This document shows, in pieces, positions 23,869-29,906 of a DNA stretch of 29,906 nt; positions within the stretch are counted from its first letter, which is position 1; every line of letters starts with the position of its first letter. The stretch lies in the NCBI GenBank assembly GCA_028117185.1, contig JAOHHD010000019.1:1-29906 (forward strand), given 5' to 3'. Source of the DNA: Luminiphilus sp. Its GTDB lineage: Bacteria > Pseudomonadota > Gammaproteobacteria > Pseudomonadales > Halieaceae. The position numbers and the translations under genes were made by a program. The notes beneath the pieces are model-generated. The model saw only the letters and a list, made by a program, of their open reading frames with translations, was not told where the DNA came from and made no database searches.

Positions 23869-25739
23869 TAGGCAGTTTCCTTTTCCTTTGACACCAATGA
23901 AGTGACGTTGCTGACACCCAAATGTCCTCGGATCACGGTAGCAATTTTTCGCGCCGTCACTGGGAGCCCATCGTATTCCACCACTGAGACAAGCTTGGCG
24001 TTAGCTTCAACGTTGGTTTCATTGAGCAGTAGGCGACGCATCTGGCCGTCTCTGTTTTGCTCAATGACAAAGATACGATCGTGCGCCTCAATAAAGTCTT
24101 CGACTTCTTGTGTAAAGGGAAACGATCGTAGCCGTAGGGTGTCGAGATGAATGTTTTCTTTTTCTAACATCTCCAGTGCTTCATAGGCTGGCGAAGCGGT
24201 AGTCCCAAAGAACAGCAGCGCTTCTTTGGTGGGCGCTTCTGCCATTTTAATCTTGGCCTCGGGAACCAGTGATTTCGCTGTTTCAAATTTTTGCAACAGC
24301 CGGTCCATGTTGCGCACATAGACGTCACCGTCCTCGGTGTAAGCGGCATACTCGTCTCTCGAGCTGCCTCGAGTGAAGTAAGCGCCCTTGGTCGGATGTG
24401 CTCCTGGATAAGTCCGGTAAGGGATGCCATCGCCATCCACGTCCAAGTAACGCCCAAAGCGCTCGGTCATTGCATCGAGTTCTTCGCCGGTCAGCACCTT
24501 TCCCCGGTCATAACGATAACTGTCGTCGAATTCCAAAGGCGGTGACATCCACTCGTTCATACCAAGATCTAAATCGCTCATCATGATGACAGGCGTTTGC
24601 AATCGTTCGGCTAGATCAAAAGCTTCTACCGTCATGCTGAAGCATTCGGCCGGCGTGGCTGGAAACAGCAACACGTGCTTGGTATCACCGTGTGAGGCGT
24701 ACGCCGCGGCAAATATGTCTGACTGTTGGGTGCGTGTTGGCATGCCGGTAGAGGGGCCGGCGCGCTGCACATCGACGAGCACCGCAGGTACCTCAGCAAA
24801 GTAGGCGAGACCCAAGAATTCGCTCATCAATGAGAGCCCCGGGCCGCTGGTTGCCGTAAAGGCGCGAGCCCCATTCCAGTTGGCACCGATCACCATTCCC
24901 ATGGCTGAGAGCTCGTCTTCGGCTTGCACAATGGCGTAGTTTTTCTTGCCTGTTCCCGGATCAATTCTCAGTCGACGGCAATATTTTTCGAACGCATCGA
25001 CAACCGATGTCGAGGGTGTAATGGGATACCAAGCCGCCACCGTTGCGCCCGCATAAACAGCGCCCAACGCCGTCGCGGTGTTGCCATACATGAGAATTTG
25101 ATCGAATTCCTCTATGTGCTTGGGTGTTTGCTCTCCGGCTTTGAGATGAATACCCAGCGGGCAGGTAAAGTGGGTGGAAGCGTATTGATGTCCCAATTCC
25201 AAGGCATGGATGTTGGGGGTAATCAGTTTTTCTTTTCCTTTGAACTGTTCGCGAACAAGATCTTTCAATATGGCGAAATCGATATTAAGGAGTGCTGCTA
25301 AAGCACCTACATAGATCACATTTTTAAAGAGTTGCCTTTGGCGAGAATCGGTGTACTCGCGTAAGCACATTTCGGTCAGTGGTATGCCAAGGTAATTTAC
25401 ATCTCTGCGTACGTGGCGCAGGTCCAGTGGTTTGGTGGTGTCGTAGAGCATATAGCCACCGGGCTCTACTTCAGAAACATCCTTAGCAAAGCTTTGTGGA
25501 TTGACACTGATCATCATGTCGATGCCGCCACGCCGGCCAAGATAACCATCTTGACTGACCCGGACTTCGTACCACGTTGGTAGTCCCTGAATATTAGATG
25601 GGAAGATATTCCGGGGACTTACGGGGATTCCCATTCGGAAGATGGCTTTTGCAAACATGCCATTGGCGCTTGCTGATCCGGTACCGTTAACGTTGGCAAA
25701 CTTGATAACGAAGTCATTAATCGATTCTTTAGGTTGCAT
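23868..25739 (-). CDS. korA: 2-oxoacid:ferredoxin oxidoreductase, alpha subunit (gamma-alpha fusion)
   Basis: 623 residues. The N-terminal gamma domain (VIKFANVNGTGSASANGMFA, residues 11-30, to about 190) is fused to the alpha pyrimidine-binding domain. The alpha domain begins near residue 215 and carries YPITPSTSV at 238-246, then AEDELSAMGMVIGANWNG and SGPGLSLMSEFLG. This fused layout is standard for two-subunit bacterial enzymes. The frame is open upstream, but ATG 25739 is chosen because it lies 2 nt after the stop of the upstream FAD protein and homology starts there. It forms an operon with korB and the FAD protein. Confidence 0.9.
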   Translation of the reverse strand: MQPKESINDFVIKFANVNGTGSASANGMFAKAIFRMGIPVSPRNIFPSNIQGLPTWYEVRVSQDGYLGRRGGIDMMISVNPQSFAKDVSEVEPGGYMLYDTTKPLDLRHVRRDVNYLGIPLTEMCLREYTDSRQRQLFKNVIYVGALAALLNIDFAILKDLVREQFKGKEKLITPNIHALELGHQYASTHFTCPLGIHLKAGEQTPKHIEEFDQILMYGNTATALGAVYAGATVAAWYPITPSTSVVDAFEKYCRRLRIDPGTGKKNYAIVQAEDELSAMGMVIGANWNGARAFTATSGPGLSLMSEFLGLAYFAEVPAVLVDVQRAGPSTGMPTRTQQSDIFAAAYASHGDTKHVLLFPATPAECFSMTVEAFDLAERLQTPVIMMSDLDLGMNEWMSPPLEFDDSYRYDRGKVLTGEELDAMTERFGRYLDVDGDGIPYRTYPGAHPTKGAYFTRGSSRDEYAAYTEDGDVYVRNMDRLLQKFETAKSLVPEAKIKMAEAPTKEALLFFGTTASPAYEALEMLEKENIHLDTLRLRSFPFTQEVEDFIEAHDRIFVIEQNRDGQMRRLLLNETNVEANAKLVSVVEYDGLPVTARKIATVIRGHLGVSNVTSLVSKEKETA

Positions 25740-25741
25740 GG

Positions 25742-27511
25742 TTAGCCCGCCTTTGTCACCGAGTACAGGAACCGCTGCATGTCCCAAGCGCCAGTAGGGC
25801 AACGTTCTGCGCATAAACCACAGTGCAGACAAACATTTTCGTCCTTCACCATGACCCGCTGTGTTTGTGCCAGCGCGCCCGAGACATAAAGATCTTGAGT
25901 GGTGTCATTGGCTGGAGCGCGAAGCGTTCGGCGCAACGCAACCTCATCGGCGTTATCGATGAAATTGATGCAGTCAGTAGGACAGATATCGGTGCAGCCG
26001 TCGCACTCAATGCACTTTGCGCCGTCAAATACGGTCTGCACATCACAATTAAGGCATCGCTCAGCTTCGCGGTAAGCGGCGTTAATATCAAATCCGAGTT
26101 CTACTTCGACTTTACGATCTTTTAGCGCAGTGACCTTGTCCACGTGGGGCACTTTTTCGCGGAGGTCGACGGTGACAAGATTGTCGTAGCTCCACTCGTG
26201 TACGCCCATTTTTTGGCTGATTAAATTCACGCCGGGAGCCGGGCGTTGTTGTGTCGATTTACCCGAGAGAAAAAGGTCTATGGAAACCGCAGCCTGGTGT
26301 CCGTGCGCTACTGCGGTAATGATATTTTCGGGGCCAAAAGCGGCGTCTCCACCAAAGAATACTTTGGGGTTGCTCGATTGGAATGTGCGCTTATCGACAT
26401 GAGGCATGTCCCATTTGCCAAACTCGATGCCGAGATCGCGCTCAATCCACGGGAATGCGTTGTCCTGGCCAATGGCAATAAGAACCTCATCGGCAGCGAA
26501 AAAGATCTCTTCGCCCGTAGGGACAAGGTTGCGTTTGCCTGACGAATCGTAAACCACATCCACCTTGTCAAAGCGCATGCCGGTTAACTTGCCATTTTCG
26601 TGGACAAACTCTCTCGGCACATGATTGTTGAGTATTGGGATGTCTTCTTCTTGAGCATCCTCAATTTCCCAAGGCGATGCCTTCATGCGCGCAAACTCTG
26701 AGCGCACCACCACTTTGACGTCCTCTCCACCAAGTCTGCGAGCTGTTCGACAGCAGTCCATCGCCGTATTGCCCCCGCCCAGTACCAGGACTCGCTTTCC
26801 CACTTTTTGAATGTGATCGAAGGCGACTGACCCAAGCCATTCGATACCCACGTGGATCTGTTTTTCACATGCTTGTCGACCAGGTAGATCCAGATCGCTG
26901 CCGCGAGGAGCGCCGGTGCCAACAAAGATGGCGTCGTATCCTTTATCAATAATGGATTTGAGGCTTTCTACATAGGTATCGAAGTGCGACTGAATACCCA
27001 TGTCTAGGACGTAGTCGACCTCTTCGTCGAGTACCTCTGGTGGCAGGCGAAAAGAGGGAATCTGACTGCGCATAAAGCCACCACCAGCGGGTTGGCTGTC
27101 ATAAAGATCTAATTGGTAGCCTAGTGGTGCCAGATCACGTGCGACGGTTAACGAGGCGGGACCACCTCCGATGAGGGCAATCCGCTTACCATTTTTTTGT
27201 CTTGGGATGCTGGGAAGACGATCGGTAATAGAGCCTTTATTATCTGCTGCCACCCGCTTGAGCCTGCAAATTGCCACAGGCTCTTCTTCGACGCGCCCAC
27301 GACGGCAAGCGGGTTCACAGGGTCTATCGCAGGTGCGCCCCAAAATGCCCGGGAATACATTGGATTCCCAATTCACCATGTACGCATCGTCATAGCGTTC
27401 TTGAGCAATGAGACGGATATATTCAGGAACTGGTGTATGCGCAGGACAGGCATACTGACAATCGACCACTTTATGGAAATATTCCGGGTCTCTTAGATCA
27501 GTTGGTTTCAC
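25742..27511 (-). CDS. GltD-like FAD-dependent oxidoreductase with C-terminal 2[4Fe-4S] ferredoxin domain
   Basis: 589 residues. The N-terminal cysteine-rich domain has DCQYACPAH and CDRPCEPACRRGRVEEEPVA, as in the small subunit of glutamate synthase and its relatives. FAD binds at IALIGGGPASLTVARDL (about 111-127) and NAD(P)H at VLVLGGGNTAMDCCRTARRL. The C-terminus adds ferredoxin clusters (CIECDGCTDICPTDC and CLHCGLCAERCPTG). It lies 2 nt before the alpha subunit, so it very likely passes electrons between NAD(P)H and ferredoxin or the oxidoreductase. Similar three-gene kor sets are known. GTG 27511 is chosen over GTG 27520 because GAGGTG precedes it by 6 nt. Confidence 0.87.
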   Translation of the reverse strand: MKPTDLRDPEYFHKVVDCQYACPAHTPVPEYIRLIAQERYDDAYMVNWESNVFPGILGRTCDRPCEPACRRGRVEEEPVAICRLKRVAADNKGSITDRLPSIPRQKNGKRIALIGGGPASLTVARDLAPLGYQLDLYDSQPAGGGFMRSQIPSFRLPPEVLDEEVDYVLDMGIQSHFDTYVESLKSIIDKGYDAIFVGTGAPRGSDLDLPGRQACEKQIHVGIEWLGSVAFDHIQKVGKRVLVLGGGNTAMDCCRTARRLGGEDVKVVVRSEFARMKASPWEIEDAQEEDIPILNNHVPREFVHENGKLTGMRFDKVDVVYDSSGKRNLVPTGEEIFFAADEVLIAIGQDNAFPWIERDLGIEFGKWDMPHVDKRTFQSSNPKVFFGGDAAFGPENIITAVAHGHQAAVSIDLFLSGKSTQQRPAPGVNLISQKMGVHEWSYDNLVTVDLREKVPHVDKVTALKDRKVEVELGFDINAAYREAERCLNCDVQTVFDGAKCIECDGCTDICPTDCINFIDNADEVALRRTLRAPANDTTQDLYVSGALAQTQRVMVKDENVCLHCGLCAERCPTGAWDMQRFLYSVTKAG

Positions 27512-27517
27512 GTTATT

Positions 27518-27523
27518 CACCTC
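27518..27523 (-). promoter_or_regulatory. Ribosome binding site that sets the start of the FAD/ferredoxin protein
   Basis: On the minus strand GAGGTG lies 6 nt ahead of GTG 27511. An earlier in-frame GTG is part of this very motif, so the downstream GTG is the better start. Confidence 0.6.
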
Positions 27524-27585
27524 GCCCGACCACTGGCCGCGCCCCCCAAAGTGATGATGCTGATGTCATACCTACTGTGTTATCA

Positions 27586-27605
27586 AGGCGGTGATTTCAC
27601 CGCCT
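27586..27605. repeat. Perfect 9-bp inverted repeat upstream of the oxidoreductase operon
   Basis: AGGCGGTGA (27586-27594), TT, TCACCGCCT (27597-27605). It lies between the end of the DUF3604 gene and the start of the FAD/ferredoxin gene, both on the minus strand. It has no T run on either side, so an ordinary intrinsic terminator is not clear. It could be the DUF3604 transcript end, or an operator for the kor-type operon about 75 bp downstream. The rest of the roughly 200-bp gap shows nothing else. Confidence 0.5.
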
Positions 27606-27714
27606 CAATTATTTGTTAAACACACCATATCAGTGATTAATTTTCATTGCGACCGTCATGATTTGGTCCAGTATTATCGCCGATTTCTGCCTCTTTTCTA
27701 GCTTGTTCGTCTGA

Positions 27715-29595
27715 TCACTCAGGGCGATACCAAATGGGCGAAGAGTAGGCTCGATCTTGCACAGTGCTTGGTGCCTTACCAAAGTCGCCACCAAAGTATT
27801 TTCGGTCGTACTCACTCCATCGTGGGCGAGGAATTTCGATGGCTCTAGCGTAATAAAAAGCGGCCTGCGAGGCATCAAATTCGGGGTCGGTCCATTGCGC
27901 ACTCAGCTGTACGGCTCCGATCGTGTTCGAAAAGGAGACGGTCTCGAGGTCAACGGTGCTGCCGACCAGTTCGGGCTGGCCTGTTGCTGGATCAATCTGA
28001 CGGTTGTCAGAGAGGGCCACATAGTAAATCTGTTCATGCGTCATCCCATCGGCATCAATCCAGCCTTTAATAATCTGTACCTGATCGAGATTAGCTGCAT
28101 CAGGATCTTTCATCGCCTGAACCATAAACGATGGCGCGCGCGCCTCTTTTTGTCTGGACAGTTCGCCACCCATTGGTACGCCATCCCGATAACCGATGGT
28201 CTCAAAATAGGGGCTGTGTATGCTGTTGGCAGCGAACTGCCAACCGCCAAAAAAGCGCAACACAATGCGAGAGCCTGTCGTGGCATACACTTCGCGGCGT
28301 TTCATGCTGGCGAAGAGATCACCACGCGTATTGTCTGGCGCCCAAACTGCAGCAAGACCTGAGGCGCCCAGCTCCCAGTCGGCATTAAGACCCGCCATCC
28401 GCGAATCAGGTGTGCGAATACCGGGCTCAGAGTTGGCGAATTTACCAAAGAAATTGTCTTCTTCTGCCGTCGCCAGTGAGGTGTGATCATCAGTGCTGCC
28501 AATCATTCCAAAGGCATAGGGGTTGGCGCCAATCGTTTTCTCTAAGGCGAGTCCCCGCTTGAGTGCCGATCGGGCGTAAGAACCCGGATACATGTCGGGC
28601 GTCGTCTTGACGGTATTGGAGATGTTGTATTCGTCCCAGCGTTCGAAATCGGCAAAGGGGTCATCGGGCGATAAAACGGGGTGGGTCTCGCTATCTCCTT
28701 TAATTTGCGTGACTTCGGCAATGGGTTCCCAGCGCATACGTGCGTCGGCATATTCCTGATCGAGCGCACCGCCCTCCAGTCTTTTGGTATCCCACATCAA
28801 GCCATTACTCAGATTGCCGTTATGAGGAATCGACAGTGCCTCACCGCCGGTAAGCGACTCATATTCGGTCAGCGCTTGCCAGAGTGCTTCTGGGTCACTC
28901 GATGACTGTGCGGAGTAGGGTATCCATCCGCTCACGACATCCGCGTTATCTTTGAGAATGATACAGCGATGAAGGTTGTTACCGTCTCTCATCGCGGTCC
29001 ATTCGTAGCCCGTAAACGCAGTAAAGATGCCAGGTGCATTAAACTCATCGGCTGTTCGCGCGACATCAGCCCAAATAGCGTGCTTAAGTGCTTCCGGATA
29101 GGCGTCCCGGGCTGCGTTTGGGTCGTTTATGCTGTTCACGAAAGCCGCAATGGGATTGCTCGATGCGACTCTCGTTGGGTCGGTTTCATTGGGGTCAGGC
29201 TTGGTTAAATACTGTGATGCCCAGGCCTTGCCCAGTGCGGTGGTGGTTAAACGGGGATCTTCGATGGTAAACATCCGATACAGGCCCATGAATTCTGCAT
29301 GGTCTGTGACGGACAAGAAATCTAGTGGACGTTTTAACTGTGCGGGTAATCCATTGGAGGCAACGACCTTTTCTCCTCGGGCGAAGCGATAGGCGTCAGC
29401 GCTGCTTAACAATAGATTGCCCATCGAGTGGGCGTCTGCTGAGATATTGGAGTGTAGGTGGAGGTCGCCAAAAAAAACTTGCTTTGGATAGTCCGTCCCT
29501 ACCCCAGGGGAATAGCTGTTTTGTGTTGGAGTTGCCCCAAGGGCATTGGATGCGAATAACACAGATAGAGCGGCGGCTATTTTTATCGGCGACAT
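27715..29595 (-). CDS. Exported DUF3604 protein, possible PHP-like metal-dependent hydrolase
   Basis: A 626-residue protein with an N-terminal signal peptide (KIAAALSVLFASNALG, probable cut after residue 20), so it is probably periplasmic. Histidine and aspartate motifs resemble PHP-type metal sites: FGDLHLHSNISADA (about 42-55), FLSVTDHAEFMG near 95, TGYEWT, then SIPHNGN and GSTDDHTS. The DUF3604 family has no firmly known substrate. It is transcribed towards the kor-type operon but separated by about 200 bp with an inverted repeat, so it is probably its own unit. No neighbouring gene points to a pathway. Confidence 0.85.
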   Translation of the reverse strand: MSPIKIAAALSVLFASNALGATPTQNSYSPGVGTDYPKQVFFGDLHLHSNISADAHSMGNLLLSSADAYRFARGEKVVASNGLPAQLKRPLDFLSVTDHAEFMGLYRMFTIEDPRLTTTALGKAWASQYLTKPDPNETDPTRVASSNPIAAFVNSINDPNAARDAYPEALKHAIWADVARTADEFNAPGIFTAFTGYEWTAMRDGNNLHRCIILKDNADVVSGWIPYSAQSSSDPEALWQALTEYESLTGGEALSIPHNGNLSNGLMWDTKRLEGGALDQEYADARMRWEPIAEVTQIKGDSETHPVLSPDDPFADFERWDEYNISNTVKTTPDMYPGSYARSALKRGLALEKTIGANPYAFGMIGSTDDHTSLATAEEDNFFGKFANSEPGIRTPDSRMAGLNADWELGASGLAAVWAPDNTRGDLFASMKRREVYATTGSRIVLRFFGGWQFAANSIHSPYFETIGYRDGVPMGGELSRQKEARAPSFMVQAMKDPDAANLDQVQIIKGWIDADGMTHEQIYYVALSDNRQIDPATGQPELVGSTVDLETVSFSNTIGAVQLSAQWTDPEFDASQAAFYYARAIEIPRPRWSEYDRKYFGGDFGKAPSTVQDRAYSSPIWYRPE

Positions 29596-29683
29596 AAACG
29601 GAGTCTCTTTTATCTTTTATTAATAGTGGCGCTAGCTTACCGCGAGCGCGTTAAAAAGTATTTGGTTTGTCAGGTTTGTTTGC

Positions 29684-29713
29684 TTTTCGCTTTTGCGCGT
29701 GGCTGTGTATAAT
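29684..29713 (+). promoter_or_regulatory. Promoter of tRNA-Cys
   Basis: A perfect -10 box TATAAT at 29708-29713 with a weak -35 (TTTCGC, 29685-29690) 17 bp upstream. The bases after the -10 are very GC-rich (CCGCGGCC), like the discriminator of stringently controlled stable-RNA promoters. Transcription would begin near 29720, about 50 nt before the tRNA. Confidence 0.65.
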
Positions 29714-29771
29714 CCGCGGCCTTGGCGGGAGACGTTCCGCTAAAGCTGCGGCGTATTGGCGGCAACAACAA

Positions 29772-29845
29772 GGCTCGGTGGCAGAGTGGTAATGCAGCGG
29801 ATTGCAAATCCGTCAACGCCGGTTCGATTCCGACCCGAGCCTCCA
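29772..29845 (+). tRNA. tRNA-Cys (anticodon GCA)
   Basis: A full cloverleaf. Acceptor GGCTCGG (29772-29778) pairs perfectly with CCGAGCC (29835-29841), followed by the U discriminator typical of tRNA-Cys and an encoded CCA. The anticodon arm reads GGATTGCAAATCC with anticodon GCA, and the T loop is GGTTCGATTCC. In E. coli and Pseudomonas tRNA-Cys lies between tRNA-Gly and tRNA-Leu after pgsA. Here no tRNA-Gly is seen upstream, and the window ends too soon to look for tRNA-Leu. Confidence 0.97.
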
Positions 29846-29906
29846 ATATTAGTGATAATAACCTCTCGATATCAAAGGGTTAGGTAGCGTTTGATACACC
29901 CATTCC

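Noticed and set aside
29723..29745. Possible scar of tRNA-Gly (GGCGGGA ... TTCCGCT) between the promoter and tRNA-Cys
   Set aside because: Only two short acceptor-like pieces match and no anticodon or T-loop part is present, so it cannot be told from chance.

Overview
The window reads as a chromosomal segment of a free-living, respiring gammaproteobacterium, probably marine. It carries a sodium-pumping NADH:quinone oxidoreductase, the LolCDE lipoprotein exporter and LPS genes (msbA, lpxK, kdsB). From memory, the order nqr-apbE-nqrM-lolCDE-DUF2062-comEC-(exbBD)-lpxK-kdsB-murB resembles the Pseudomonas arrangement. Codon use and overlapping gene starts look uniform. No IS element, CRISPR array or prophage gene was seen. 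The lineage is inferred from gene content only; no database was searched.

Left part, about 1-17.4 kb, is housekeeping and mostly + strand. The end of nqrC is followed by nqrD, nqrE (frameshifted at a T6 run), nqrF, apbE and nqrM, that is, the Na+-NQR complex with its flavin-attachment and iron-maturation factors. lolC-lolD-lolE form a tightly overlapping operon facing a DUF2062 membrane protein. comEC is followed by a 341-bp stretch holding a decayed exbD fragment, apparently left from a lost exbB-exbD pair. Then come msbA-lpxK-kdsB-murB-uvrC, nearly all overlapping, and pgsA.

Middle part, about 17.4-22.8 kb, is an assimilatory sulfur unit. A divergent Lrp/AsnC regulator faces cysG, two tandem DUF2849 genes, a siroheme sulfite reductase (cysI type), an APS-reductase-type cysH and a DUF934 gene. 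All the + strand genes overlap. CysG makes siroheme for CysI, CysH makes sulfite and CysI reduces it to sulfide. No flavoprotein partner (CysJ) is present in the window, which fits a ferredoxin-dependent enzyme.

Right part, about 22.8-29.6 kb, is on the minus strand. It holds a three-gene operon for a 2-oxoacid:ferredoxin oxidoreductase (a GltD-like FAD/iron-sulfur protein, then the gamma-alpha fusion, then beta). A DUF3604 exported protein follows, and a tRNA-Cys on the + strand near the end has a good stable-RNA promoter. In several gammaproteobacteria tRNA-Cys sits just after pgsA, so the roughly 12 kb between them here looks like an accessory insertion or rearrangement.

Most notable observations: the exbD scar, the nqrE frameshift, a textbook terminator hairpin inside the apbE signal-peptide codons, the tandem DUF2849 pair, and the sulfite reductase lying next to a ferredoxin-reducing operon.
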